A stretch of 20,491 nucleotides of DNA from Gemmatimonadota bacterium (GCA_002712305.1 PATE01000146.1:1-20491); one strand, 5' to 3'; shown: positions 6,594 to 15,080, counted from the stretch's first letter. A program made the numbers and translations. The notes: generated from the letters alone by a model not told the origin.

Positions 6594-7880
6594 ATGCTGG
6601 CTGCTTTTGACAAGGTAGTGATCACCCCGCCCCTCGATAGGACCTGGCCTGACGCCTTCATTGATCTGAAGAGCGGCGTGTTGGATGACATCCACGCCCG
6701 CTTCCTTCTGATCGACGCTCAAGGGCAGGGAGGGGCTCTGCTGGTCAGTCTCGACGTGCTCAACGTGGGCCTGCCGGAAATGCAGCGCCTCGAAAGTGCA
6801 CTGTGTCACGTAACCGGTCTACCCTCCGAAGCGGTGTGGATCATGGTCAGCCACAGTCACTCGGCGCCCATCGTTGGTGCCATCGATGACTACACCGGAC
6901 TGGGGCCCTGGTGGTCGGCGGTGTGTGATCGAATCATCTCGTCGGTGCAAACCCTCGGCCGTCGTCTGCAGCCGGTGCACTTCGAGCACGGAATCGGCAC
7001 CTGTGGCTTCAACGTCAACCGAAGGCTCGTGGGGCCGGATGGCTGCAGCATGTTGCCGAACGAGGAGGGGGTCTGCGACAAACGCGTGCCCGTGCTTGCC
7101 TGTCGAAGTGAGGACAACTCGCTGATCGGCCTTTGCTACAGCTACTGCTGTCATCCGACGATTCTGCTCGGCCCGCAGATTTCTGGCGACTACCCGGGCC
7201 AGGCATCGTTGGCTCTCGAGGAAGAACACGGTGGGGTCGCCCTGTTTCTGCCGGGCACCTTCGGCAATGTTCGGCCGCATCTGGTCGACGACCGGGGCGC
7301 CTTCCGAACGTGTATCCCAGAAGATGCTGCCGACTGTGCGCGCCAATTGCAGATCGGCGTGAACGAGGGTCTCGTGTACACCGAAGATGTCGAGGGGGGC
7401 ACGGTTCTGGCGCGACGGCTACTTCACGACCTGCCCCTGGACTCACTGCCCACGGAGACAGAGATCGACGAGATCCTGTCGACCCAGTGGGATGACGCGG
7501 CCGGCCTGTCGGCAGTCGCTCATCACCAGCACCAGGGTCTGCGGCAGTGGGCGCAATCCGTGGAGGCCGCCCGGGCTCAACCGCCAACGGCCATGACTTT
7601 CCGGTTTTCGTCTCTCCGCATCGGTTCGGTACAACTGGTGGGCATGTCGGGTGAGTTCTTCCTCGAATATGGCATGCGGGCGGAAGAGATCTTCGGTCCG
7701 CAGACCATCGCCCTTGGATACACGCACGGGTGTCAGAGCTACGTGCCCACGGATCAGGCCCTGGTCGAGGGAGGCTATGAAACCGGAGCATGGAAGCGTT
7801 TTCATCAACTCGCTCCTTTCGCCCAGGGCGTGGAGGCCGCCGTGGGCGATGCCTTGCTGCAACTCAAGTCCATGAGCTAG
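6594..7880 (+). CDS. Neutral/alkaline non-lysosomal ceramidase-like zinc hydrolase (catalytic domain only)
   Basis: This 428-residue protein matches the catalytic domain of neutral ceramidases, which hydrolyse the amide bond of ceramide. The zinc motif appears as SHSHSAP (H87, H89; usual THTHSGP) and CCHPT (H187; usual ACHPT), followed by SGDYPGQASLALEE. Expected later ligands are E354 in SGEFFLEYG and a Tyr in the GYTHGCQSYVPTD block (Y376 or Y383). The region that usually reads GDVSPN or GDINP is FGNVRPHL (223-230), so the nucleophile region is altered. Full-length ceramidases are about 650-700 residues with a C-terminal beta domain; that domain is absent here. There is no signal peptide, unlike secreted ceramidases. 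TGAGGT lies just before the ATG. It heads an operon with a substrate-binding protein 24 bases downstream, so its substrate may be an imported amide or lipid rather than ceramide. Confidence 0.85.
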   Translation: MLAAFDKVVITPPLDRTWPDAFIDLKSGVLDDIHARFLLIDAQGQGGALLVSLDVLNVGLPEMQRLESALCHVTGLPSEAVWIMVSHSHSAPIVGAIDDYTGLGPWWSAVCDRIISSVQTLGRRLQPVHFEHGIGTCGFNVNRRLVGPDGCSMLPNEEGVCDKRVPVLACRSEDNSLIGLCYSYCCHPTILLGPQISGDYPGQASLALEEEHGGVALFLPGTFGNVRPHLVDDRGAFRTCIPEDAADCARQLQIGVNEGLVYTEDVEGGTVLARRLLHDLPLDSLPTETEIDEILSTQWDDAAGLSAVAHHQHQGLRQWAQSVEAARAQPPTAMTFRFSSLRIGSVQLVGMSGEFFLEYGMRAEEIFGPQTIALGYTHGCQSYVPTDQALVEGGYETGAWKRFHQLAPFAQGVEAAVGDALLQLKSMS

Positions 7881-7904
7881 AGCGGGGCGAGAGAAACCAA
7901 ACAG

Positions 7905-9629
7905 ATGCCGAATCGCATTTCCCGCACTCCCTTTCGTTCCTTCGCCGTCCTGGGTGGTCTGGTGCTCTGGGGCACCCTCGCCGTTGCCAACCCTCAGCAG
8001 ACGACGATCCTCGGTCAGGCCCTGCCCGCCGACGCGGTCCCCTATGCCCAACAGGTGCTGCGAGTCCCCTGCAACAACTCGCGCAATGAAGTCACCTTCG
8101 ATCATCCCATCAGTGTGTATCAGCGATACGGCTGCGTGCAGGATTTCTTCTCAGATACACTGGTCGATCTCGATCCGGAGTATCACCCCGAGCCTGCTGC
8201 CGCCGAGAGTTGGTCGGTGGCAGAGGACGGTGTGACCTGGACTTTTCGCTTGAGACCGGGGCAGATGTGGAACGACGGGACCCAACTGACCGCCCACGAC
8301 TACGTCGCCACGTTTCAATTGTGTGCCAGCCCCGAGCACGCCTGGGACTTCGCCTGGTTTTACTCGTTCCTCGGTGAGGGAGGGCTGCACAACTGGGATC
8401 GGATCGTGGCCGGTGAGTTGCCACCCGACTCGCTGGGTGTGACCGCCATCGACGATCTCACGCTGCAGTTGGTGACGGAAGGTCCCTTTCCAGCCATGCC
8501 CTCGGCGATGAAATTTGGATACACACTGCAGAAACGGGCATTGGAGGAACACGGCCCTTACTACAACAACGATCCCGCCACCTCCGTTTCGTCGGGACCC
8601 TTCATGCTCACCGAATTCGATCCCGGCTATCGCATCGTCGTCAGTGCCAACCCCGACTATCGCGGCTACCGGCCGCCACTGCTGTCCCGGATCGAAGGCA
8701 TCTACATGTCACCGGCGACCTACTTCCTCGCCTTTCAGCGTGGAGAAGTCGATCTGGTGGGGCACGAGGAACTGACGCCTGCTGATTTCGCCACGATCGA
8801 GACCGATCCACAACTCAGCAGCAACTATCTACGTCACTACGGCGATTTTCGCACGGACTACATCCTCTTCGACACCCACACACCGCCCTTCAACGATCTG
8901 AATGTGCGCCGTGCTTTCGCCCACGCCGTCGATAGGGAGGCGATCGTTGCTGGCGTGTACAGTCCGATCAAGGCGGTTCCCGCGCACTCCATGCTGATGC
9001 CGGGGTTTCCCTCTGCCGACAGCAACGGCGACCTCACGGATCTGCAGCGCTTTGACTGCGGTCTCGCACGACAGTATCTGGCGACGGCTGGATATCCGGG
9101 TGGCGCCGGATTCCCTCCTCAGGAGATGTGGCTGCGGGGAGAGTCGCCGGCTACGGCCGCTGTATACCAGGCGAGTGCAGCCTCGATCTCGCAGTGTCTG
9201 GGAATCCGCATTCAGGTGTCGAACAAGGACAGCCGTGTTTTCATGGAGGCCCTCCATGCTGAGCCAACTCGACTGCGGCTCGGTGCAGTCTCTTACGGCA
9301 TGGATTTCCTCGATCCGGCAAATCTGCTCGGCATCTGGATGTCTGGGGGCCGGCACGCATGGCGCAACGAGCATTTTGACCGTCTCGTGACCGACGCGGG
9401 AGCGATAATGGGGGAGCCGGCGCAACGGGATCGCATGTTCCGTGAAGCCGAGCGGATTCTCGTCGAAGATGTAGGTGGTGTTTTCATCGCCCACCGATGG
9501 GCCGGCGATTTGTTCCAACCCCACGTGCGTGGAGCCAGTTTCCGTACGCCTGACTCGCGAGGCATCGCGGGGCGGCGGTGGGGTGATGACAGTATCTGGG
9601 GCGATATCTACATCGGCCGCGGCCAGTAG
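7905..9629 (+). CDS. ABC transporter solute-binding protein, family 5 (peptide/oligopeptide type)
   Basis: A 574-residue periplasmic binding protein of the DppA/OppA family. Residues 1-28 form a signal peptide (basic MPNRISRTPFR, hydrophobic core, AVA before Asn29). There is no lipobox cysteine, so it should be a free periplasmic protein. Family blocks include PEPAAAESWSVAEDGVTWTF, QLTAHDYVATF, SGPFMLTEFDPGYRIVV, and NVRRAFAHAVDREAIVAGVY in the second lobe. The length is normal for the family. It is followed by both permease genes with almost no gap and preceded 24 bases upstream by the ceramidase-like gene, so one transcript is likely. Ligands in this family range from di- and oligopeptides to nickel, sugars and antibiotics, and the specificity cannot be read from sequence. 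Family 5 membership is clear. Confidence 0.93.
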   Translation: MPNRISRTPFRSFAVLGGLVLWGTLAVANPQQTTILGQALPADAVPYAQQVLRVPCNNSRNEVTFDHPISVYQRYGCVQDFFSDTLVDLDPEYHPEPAAAESWSVAEDGVTWTFRLRPGQMWNDGTQLTAHDYVATFQLCASPEHAWDFAWFYSFLGEGGLHNWDRIVAGELPPDSLGVTAIDDLTLQLVTEGPFPAMPSAMKFGYTLQKRALEEHGPYYNNDPATSVSSGPFMLTEFDPGYRIVVSANPDYRGYRPPLLSRIEGIYMSPATYFLAFQRGEVDLVGHEELTPADFATIETDPQLSSNYLRHYGDFRTDYILFDTHTPPFNDLNVRRAFAHAVDREAIVAGVYSPIKAVPAHSMLMPGFPSADSNGDLTDLQRFDCGLARQYLATAGYPGGAGFPPQEMWLRGESPATAAVYQASAASISQCLGIRIQVSNKDSRVFMEALHAEPTRLRLGAVSYGMDFLDPANLLGIWMSGGRHAWRNEHFDRLVTDAGAIMGEPAQRDRMFREAERILVEDVGGVFIAHRWAGDLFQPHVRGASFRTPDSRGIAGRRWGDDSIWGDIYIGRGQ

Positions 9630-9635
9630 GACCCG

Positions 9636-10601
9636 TTGATCGTCTATATTCTGCGACGACTGCTGTCCCTCGGTTTCGTGATGCTGGGAGTCTCCGTCAT
9701 CGTCTTCTGGCTCATGCATTCGGTACCGGGTGGCCCCTTTGACACCCAACAGGGGCGGCTAACATCCGCCACACGTGCGAATCTCGAAGCCAAATACGGT
9801 CTCCACGAGCCGGTGTGGCAGCAATACGTCAGCTACATGAGGCACGCTCTACGTTTCGATTTCGGGGTCCCCTATCAACAGCCACAGACCACGGTGGCCG
9901 CCCTGATCGGCAAGACCTGGATTGTCACCCTGCAGGTAGGATTGATGACGATTTTCGTCGCCTTCAGTGTCGGCATCTGTGCAGGTCTGTATGCCGCCTA
10001 TCACCAGAACTCCTGGCTGGATCATCTGGTCACCTTCGTCACAACCCTCGGCGTCACGGTGCCCAACTTCGTCATCGCCATGTGGCTGATACTGAGTTTT
10101 GCCGTCGCCCGGGCCTGGCTTCCTCTGGGCGGGTGGGGGACGTCCGACGTCTGCCTCTTCGGTCGCTATTTCTGTACGGACTGGATACTGCCCGTCGTCG
10201 CCTACGCCCTGGCGCCCATGGCCATCATCGCCCGCTATACCCGGTCATGCGTCGTGGAAGTGGTGCAGGAGGACTTCGTGCGCACGGCGCGAGCCAAAGG
10301 ACTCAGCGAAGTGACCCTGATGCGTCGGCACGTTCTTCCAAATGCGCAGATCCCCATGGTCACCGCGCTGGGCACGGAGATTCCCAATCTGATCACGGGG
10401 TCCATCTTCATCGAGACGATCTTTCGGATCAATGGCCTGGGGAAATACTTCGTCACCAGTGCCCTCAATCGCGACTACCCCATGATCATGGCCACCTTCC
10501 TGTTGATCGCACTGCTGTGGGGGGTGACCTACATGCTCACGGATATTGCCTATACCGTATTGGATCCGCGGATTCAGCTCGGCCAGCGGAGCCAACGATG
10601 A
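9636..10601 (+). CDS. ABC transporter permease, DppB/OppB type
   Basis: A 321-residue inner-membrane permease. The N terminus (YILRRLLSLGFVMLGVSVIVFWLMHSVPGGPFD) is the typical DppB first membrane helix plus the PG-P motif. Five more hydrophobic segments follow. The cytoplasmic EAA loop that docks the ATPase reads RTARAKGLSEVTLMRRHVLPNA, close to consensus. The start is a TTG, with AGG 5 bases upstream and only 6 bases after the stop of the binding-protein gene. Earlier starts would run back into that gene, and the family N terminus begins exactly here. The stop overlaps the next permease's start as ATGA. With its partner it should form the channel of a peptide-type importer. Confidence 0.93.
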   Translation: MIVYILRRLLSLGFVMLGVSVIVFWLMHSVPGGPFDTQQGRLTSATRANLEAKYGLHEPVWQQYVSYMRHALRFDFGVPYQQPQTTVAALIGKTWIVTLQVGLMTIFVAFSVGICAGLYAAYHQNSWLDHLVTFVTTLGVTVPNFVIAMWLILSFAVARAWLPLGGWGTSDVCLFGRYFCTDWILPVVAYALAPMAIIARYTRSCVVEVVQEDFVRTARAKGLSEVTLMRRHVLPNAQIPMVTALGTEIPNLITGSIFIETIFRINGLGKYFVTSALNRDYPMIMATFLLIALLWGVTYMLTDIAYTVLDPRIQLGQRSQR

Positions 10602-11512
10602 ACCAGCAGCCCACGATGAGTGTCGACGTCAGCGACGCTCAGCCGTCCCCAGACCTGCAGGCACTGCGTCGCCTGCTGCTCAATCGATTGGCTCTGCTCG
10701 GTCTGATCCTGGTCGGGGCTGTCATCTTCCTGGCCCTCTTCGCACAATGGCTGGCGCCCCATCCCTATGATTTCGCTCGTTTCGACCGCGTTTTGCTGAT
10801 GCCCCTCGAGCACCCCGATCACCTTCTGGGGACCGATGAAGTGGGACGCGACTATCTCAGCCGACTGATCTACGGGGCCCGCACATCGCTGACCGTGAGC
10901 TTGCTGGTGCAGGGGCTGGCCGTGTTGATCGGTGTGCCCGTGGGTGCCATGGCGGGATACTTCGGTGGGCACATCGGATTCGTCGTGTCTCGCTTGATCG
11001 ATGTGATGACGGCCTTTCCCAGTCTGCTGTTCGCCATCCTGCTCATCTCCGTCCTCGGCGGAGGTCTGTACTCGGTCGTACTGGCACTCAGCGTGACGGG
11101 GTGGATCCTCATCGCCCGACTCACAAGGGCGCAGTTTCTCGCCCTGCGTGAGCGTGACTTCGTGTTGTCCGCCCACGCCCTGGGTGTGCCAACCTGGCGG
11201 ATTGCGATCCGTCACGTGTTGCCCAACGCCCTGACCCCCATCGTCATCGCCGTCAGCTTTGGCATCCCCGCCACGATTTTCGCCGAGGCGGGGTTGAGTT
11301 TTCTCGGTCTCGGGATCAATGATCCACTGGCCAGTTGGGGAAAGATGGTGGGTGTGAGCAATGCCTACGTGCGGGTCTACTGGCATCTGGCACTTTTTCC
11401 AACGCTCGCGATCGCCCTTACCATGCTCGGCTGCGCCCTGCTGGGAGATGGTCTTCGAGATGCTTTGGACCCGCGTCAACGAAACCGACGAGTGGTCTCG
11501 CTTCCTGCCTGA
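10598..11512 (+). CDS. ABC transporter permease, DppC/OppC type
   Basis: A 304-residue partner permease. After a short polar N-terminal tail comes the first membrane helix (near residues 30-53, LALLGLILVGAVIFLALFA). The family block DHLLGTDEVGRDYLSRLIYGARTSL follows, then four or five further helices. The EAA loop reads SAHALGVPTWRIAIRHVLPNAL, and the end FLGLGINDPLASWG is a DppC hallmark. The ATG overlaps the stop of the upstream permease (ATGA), with GGAG 6 bases before it, which indicates coupled translation. No DppD or DppF ATPase follows; the next gene is on the opposite strand. The transporter must therefore borrow ATPases encoded elsewhere, or the locus is incomplete. Confidence 0.93.
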   Translation: MNQQPTMSVDVSDAQPSPDLQALRRLLLNRLALLGLILVGAVIFLALFAQWLAPHPYDFARFDRVLLMPLEHPDHLLGTDEVGRDYLSRLIYGARTSLTVSLLVQGLAVLIGVPVGAMAGYFGGHIGFVVSRLIDVMTAFPSLLFAILLISVLGGGLYSVVLALSVTGWILIARLTRAQFLALRERDFVLSAHALGVPTWRIAIRHVLPNALTPIVIAVSFGIPATIFAEAGLSFLGLGINDPLASWGKMVGVSNAYVRVYWHLALFPTLAIALTMLGCALLGDGLRDALDPRQRNRRVVSLPA

Positions 11513-11575
11513 GGACGAGGACGCCGCGATTGGGCTCTCTGTAGTCTGAACAGGAAGTCAGTCGAGCGAAACGAC

Positions 11576-12643
11576 TCAGCTCTCTGGCAGAACATGACGC
11601 AGCACGCGCAGGAAATTGCCTCCCATGATCGCAGCCGTATCGGCCTCGGTAAATCCGTCATCGAGCAGGGCATCGGTAAGCGCTGGCATGAGGGCCGTGG
11701 TGAAATGGGTACCGATGCCGACGGCCTCGACCCCCATCACATCCACCGCATAACGAATCTGCTCCAGCGTGCTGGCCATCTCGTCTGGGTCGATGGTTTC
11801 AAAGGGTGCCTCACCGGGTTGGCGGGAGATGGGTGGCATGATGCCGAGCACGCCGCCGCGCTTCGATATGGCTCGCATCACCTCATCCGGGATGGCACGG
11901 TTCTCACCAGGGCTCAGCGCACGCGGGCAGGAGTGGGTGTCAACGACTGGCGTTTCGGAGATCTCGATCACATCGAGGGCACAGGGGTCGTTCGAGTGCG
12001 CCAGGTCAATCAGGATGCCGCACTGATTCATCTCGGCGATCATGCGCACACCGAGCTCGGTCAGACGGCCGCCTGAGCGAGTTTCACTGGACGGATCCCA
12101 ACCCAACTCTCGGGTGGCCTGGCCGATGGTGATCATGCGCAGCCCAAGGCGCGAAAACTGTCGCAGTACACCGGGGCTGTCGCCAAACCAGTCGGCCCGG
12201 TTGGCCGCCATCAGTAGCGCGACCTTGCCGGCTTCGCGTGATCCGTCCAGGTCAGAGACGGTGCGTACCAGGTGAACGCTGTCCGGCGCCTTCTCCACGT
12301 TGAGGAGGAACCGATCCAACTCGGCGAGCACAGTCTGAGTGGCATTGGGTACGGCCAGCGTCAGGAAGAGCGATTCTCCATCACGCTTGGCGCGACGCTC
12401 GGGTTGCAGATTCCACAGGGCCCGGTACTCGTCGGTGAGCAGGGTAACGCCTCCTTTGGCGACGACAAGGTTCATGCCCCAGTCTCCAAACTTTGGAAAG
12501 TCGCCGCGGAAGTGATCCTCTGCCCGCTGCGTCAGATCCGTGTCATCCAGGACGAAGCGCGGATGATTGAGGTTGAGACCGAGCATGTCGCAAATGGGAT
12601 GATTCTGATGGAACTGTCGCGCTCGCTGAGAAACGACTCTCAC
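11576..12643 (-). CDS. Divergent membrane-dipeptidase (renal dipeptidase, peptidase M19) family protein with altered metal site
   Basis: A protein of about 355 residues with the M19 fold. I chose the GTG at 12643 because AAGGAG (12653-12658) lies 9 bases upstream; the frame is open to 12697. Family blocks seen are LIDLAHSND, VVDTHSCPRALSPGENRAIPDEVMRAISKRGGVLGI, AVGIGTHFT and MGGNFLRVL. Canonical M19 dipeptidases use two zincs held by HxD, Glu, two His and Asp. Here only the two His remain obvious (DLAHS and DTHSC). The N-terminal HxD region is ICDMLGLN, the EGGH block is replaced by MAANRADWFGD, and GSDFDG is GTHFTT. It may therefore bind a single metal, act on a different substrate, or be non-catalytic. 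It is convergent with the peptide-type transporter genes, which fits peptide metabolism but does not prove it. Confidence 0.85.
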   Translation of the reverse strand: MRVVSQRARQFHQNHPICDMLGLNLNHPRFVLDDTDLTQRAEDHFRGDFPKFGDWGMNLVVAKGGVTLLTDEYRALWNLQPERRAKRDGESLFLTLAVPNATQTVLAELDRFLLNVEKAPDSVHLVRTVSDLDGSREAGKVALLMAANRADWFGDSPGVLRQFSRLGLRMITIGQATRELGWDPSSETRSGGRLTELGVRMIAEMNQCGILIDLAHSNDPCALDVIEISETPVVDTHSCPRALSPGENRAIPDEVMRAISKRGGVLGIMPPISRQPGEAPFETIDPDEMASTLEQIRYAVDVMGVEAVGIGTHFTTALMPALTDALLDDGFTEADTAAIMGGNFLRVLRHVLPES

Positions 12644-12735
12644 GATCACTGTCTCCTTGGTCTGTCGCGTGGTTGGCCGCAGACACGGCTCGCACATCTG
12701 TCAGAGACCCTTCGCAGGGTTGTGGACTGAATGTC

Positions 12736-12745
12736 GAGAATTCTC
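12736..12745. promoter_or_regulatory. 10-base palindrome in the divergent gap
   Basis: GAGAATTCTC is a perfect palindrome, about 90 bases from the dipeptidase-like start and about 90 from the ADP-ribosylglycohydrolase start, which are divergent. The position suits an operator acting on both genes. Palindromes of this length do occur by chance, so this is only a candidate. A small hairpin (ACCCT, loop TCGC, AGGGT) lies at 12707-12720. Confidence 0.2.
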
Positions 12746-12837
12746 CCGCCAAGGAAAGCACCTTGACGCTCAACGCAGTGGTGGGTTCATGGTCGCCCAT
12801 CTTGTGGTCGGGCCGCAATGGAATGATCATAAGGCGC

Positions 12838-14979
12838 ATGCCCATTCCCCCTGACTACGAGGAGCGCGTCTACGCCGGCGTGCTTGGCAAGATCATTGGC
12901 GTCTATCTGGGACGGCCCTTCGAGGGCTGGTCGCACCGTCGCATCGAGGCCGACCTGGGCCCCATCGAGGGGTATGTGCACGAGCGCCTTGGCAAACCCC
13001 TCGTGGTCGCCGATGACGACATCTCCGGCACGTTCACCTTCGCACGCGCTCTCGAAGATCACGGCGTCTCTCCCGATCTGTTGGCCGAGCAGATCGGCCG
13101 CACGTGGCTCAATTATCTGATCGAAGAGCGCACGATTCTCTGGTGGGGTGGCATGGGTACATCCACCGAACACACGGCCTTTCTGCGGCTCAAACACGGC
13201 ATATCGGCGCCCGACTCCGGATCGATCGAGACAAATGGCCACGTCGTGGCCGAGCAGATCGGTTCGCAAATCTTTATCGACAGCTGGGCTATGATCGCCC
13301 CCGGCGAACCAGAACTGGCGGCGCGCCTTGCACGAGCAGCGGCCTCTGTGTCACACGATGGTGAAGCGATCTACGGCGCCCAGGTTGTTGCCGCCATGGA
13401 GTCGGCCGCCTTCTTCGAAGCCGATATGGACACCTTGATCGACGAGGGGCTGCGGCACATCCCTGACGAGTCTCTCATTGCGCAACTGATTCACGACATC
13501 CGTGAGTGGCACAGCCTCGATGGCGACTGGCGCACGACGTTCGAACGGATCGAAGCCACCTACGGGTACGATCGATATGGTGGCGGCTGCCACATGATTC
13601 CCAACCACGCCGTCATCATCCTGGCCCTGCTGTACGGCGAAGGTGACTTCGGCCGATCCCTGATGGTGGCCAACACGGCGGGCTGGGACACGGACTGCAA
13701 CTCTGGCAATGTGGGCTGCCTGCTCGGACTGCGGGGCGGATTGGCCGCCATCGATGGGGGAGACGTGGATTGGCGTGGCCCTGTGGCAGACCGCCTGTAC
13801 AAGATCTCGGCAGACGGCGGTGATGCCGTGACGGATGCTGTGCAGGAGACAGGTCGACTGGTGGCGATGGGCAGGTCGTTGCTGAGAACCGACGCAGAAG
13901 TGCCCCGTTCCACGCGTTACCATTTCGAATTGCCGGGGTCGGTGCAGGGGTTTGCCTTAGATGCTGGCGGCAGCCAGGACCCGGATACCGGCAGCCCGGA
14001 CACGGTGCCACGAACGCTGACCAACGTTTCCGGGCACAGCGCCCATGGTTCTCGGTCTCTCGCTATCCCCTTCGGAGCCGATATGGACGGGCCTGTCCGT
14101 GCCGGTGTGTACGTCTTCGCCCTGCTCGAGGATCTGGAGCAGCCCGGTTACCACATGACTCTGTCCTCCAGTCTCTACGAGGGCCACACGATCCACGCCG
14201 AGGTCGAGCTCGACACCGGCGTCGGTTCGCAGGTCGGCGTCGCGTTGTTTGTTGAGGTGTATCCGCACAAATCGGGTGCTGAACCGCGACGCTGCAGTGG
14301 GGAGGTGACGATGCTCGTCGCCGGTGATCGAACGCAGTTGCACTGGACGATTCCGTTCACCGGTGGTCTGCCCGTTCTGCGAGTCGGGCTCGAGATTCAC
14401 TGCGATGCAGGGGGCTTTGGCACCGTGTATCTCGACACGCTGACCTGGGATGGCGCCCCGTCCTGCCGGCTGCTGGGATCCGGGCTCGCCGAACGCGGTG
14501 CTCCTGTTGGTTGGACCGATGGTGTCGATCGGGTCCTTCTCGGCGAGGGCGGCGAGCAGCTGACGCTCATCCACAACGAAGGGCGGGGCCTGTTGATCAA
14601 CGGCAGCCGCCAATGGGCCGACTACCGATTTACGACGAGTGTGTCGCCCCACATGGCGGCCGAAGCCGGAATCGCGGTACGCGTGGGTGGGATGCAGCGT
14701 TGGGTTGGGCTGCTTCTCTGCCCACAGGGCAAGGTTCGACTCGTGGCGTGTGTGGACGGCGATCCCATCGTCCAGGAAGCAGATCTGAACTGGCAATCTG
14801 GTGAGTGGTTCGACCTGCAAGTCACCGTGCGGGGGAAAAAGCTTCGAGCCGCCGTCGACGGGCGTGAGTTGTTCGTCATCGATGATATCTCTCTAAGAGG
14901 TGGCGGCGTCGCCCTAGTCTGCTCAGAAGGACGGACGTTCTTTCGTGACACCGTCGTCCAGGCCGTAAGCGCCGACTGA
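12838..14979 (+). CDS. ADP-ribosylglycohydrolase family protein with a C-terminal LamG/DUF1080-like module
   Basis: A protein of about 713 residues. The N-terminal ~380 residues have the ADP-ribosylglycohydrolase fold: PDYEERVYAGVLGKIIGVYLGRPFEGW at the start, an acidic DDDISGTF (about 59-66), GGMGTSTEHTA, and AGWDTDCNSGNVGCLLG (D284-T285-D286). The last corresponds to the second magnesium motif of the family. The middle section (about 395-550) is a beta-rich region. The last ~160 residues (WADYRFTTSVSPHMAAEAGIAVRV to FFRDTVVQAV) resemble a concanavalin-like LamG or DUF1080 carbohydrate-binding fold. The start is uncertain: ATG at 12838 (after AAGG) or at 12823. The in-frame sequence back to 12673 is not family-like. 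No signal peptide is visible. Such multidomain members may act on glycosides or nucleosides rather than ADP-ribosylated proteins. Confidence 0.88.
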   Translation: MPIPPDYEERVYAGVLGKIIGVYLGRPFEGWSHRRIEADLGPIEGYVHERLGKPLVVADDDISGTFTFARALEDHGVSPDLLAEQIGRTWLNYLIEERTILWWGGMGTSTEHTAFLRLKHGISAPDSGSIETNGHVVAEQIGSQIFIDSWAMIAPGEPELAARLARAAASVSHDGEAIYGAQVVAAMESAAFFEADMDTLIDEGLRHIPDESLIAQLIHDIREWHSLDGDWRTTFERIEATYGYDRYGGGCHMIPNHAVIILALLYGEGDFGRSLMVANTAGWDTDCNSGNVGCLLGLRGGLAAIDGGDVDWRGPVADRLYKISADGGDAVTDAVQETGRLVAMGRSLLRTDAEVPRSTRYHFELPGSVQGFALDAGGSQDPDTGSPDTVPRTLTNVSGHSAHGSRSLAIPFGADMDGPVRAGVYVFALLEDLEQPGYHMTLSSSLYEGHTIHAEVELDTGVGSQVGVALFVEVYPHKSGAEPRRCSGEVTMLVAGDRTQLHWTIPFTGGLPVLRVGLEIHCDAGGFGTVYLDTLTWDGAPSCRLLGSGLAERGAPVGWTDGVDRVLLGEGGEQLTLIHNEGRGLLINGSRQWADYRFTTSVSPHMAAEAGIAVRVGGMQRWVGLLLCPQGKVRLVACVDGDPIVQEADLNWQSGEWFDLQVTVRGKKLRAAVDGRELFVIDDISLRGGGVALVCSEGRTFFRDTVVQAVSAD

Positions 14980-14982
14980 CGA

Positions 14983-15030
14983 CTACTTCCGCTTCGGCGG
15001 CGTGAACACCATCATCGTGCCCACTTCGAC
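14983..15030 (-). pseudogene. 3'-terminal remnant of a GNAT acetyltransferase paralogue
   Basis: Read on the minus strand, this stretch encodes VEVGTMMVFTPPKRK and a TAG stop. The intact GNAT gene nearby ends SEVGTMMVLTPKKK and a stop. The two ends match at both DNA and protein level apart from one inserted codon. Upstream (above 15030) the similarity ends abruptly, and no other GNAT sequence follows in this frame. The remnant lies just after the stop of the ADP-ribosylglycohydrolase-family gene. It is too short to be a gene; it marks a lost or rearranged copy. Confidence 0.6.
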
Positions 15031-15080
15031 GTGTTGGCGTGGCTCTGGCCGAGAGCATCGCACTATGGTGAAAACCGGGC

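Noticed and set aside
8829-9749. Minus-strand open frame of 306 codons
   Set aside because: It is a mirror of the family 5 binding-protein gene, with no coherent domain; G+C-rich coding DNA often leaves such antisense frames open.
10574-11479. Long open frame of 301 codons on the minus strand
   Set aside because: It is antisense to the DppC-type permease, rich in His, Gln, Asp and Gly, and shows no recognisable motif; the plus-strand permease explains the sequence.
11560-11576. AGTCG/CGACT hairpin between the convergent permease and dipeptidase-like genes
   Set aside because: The stem is short, overlaps the dipeptidase-like stop and has no T-run on either side.
13957-14820. Minus-strand open frame of 287 codons
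   Set aside because: It is antisense to the C-terminal modules of the ADP-ribosylglycohydrolase-family gene and resembles no known protein.
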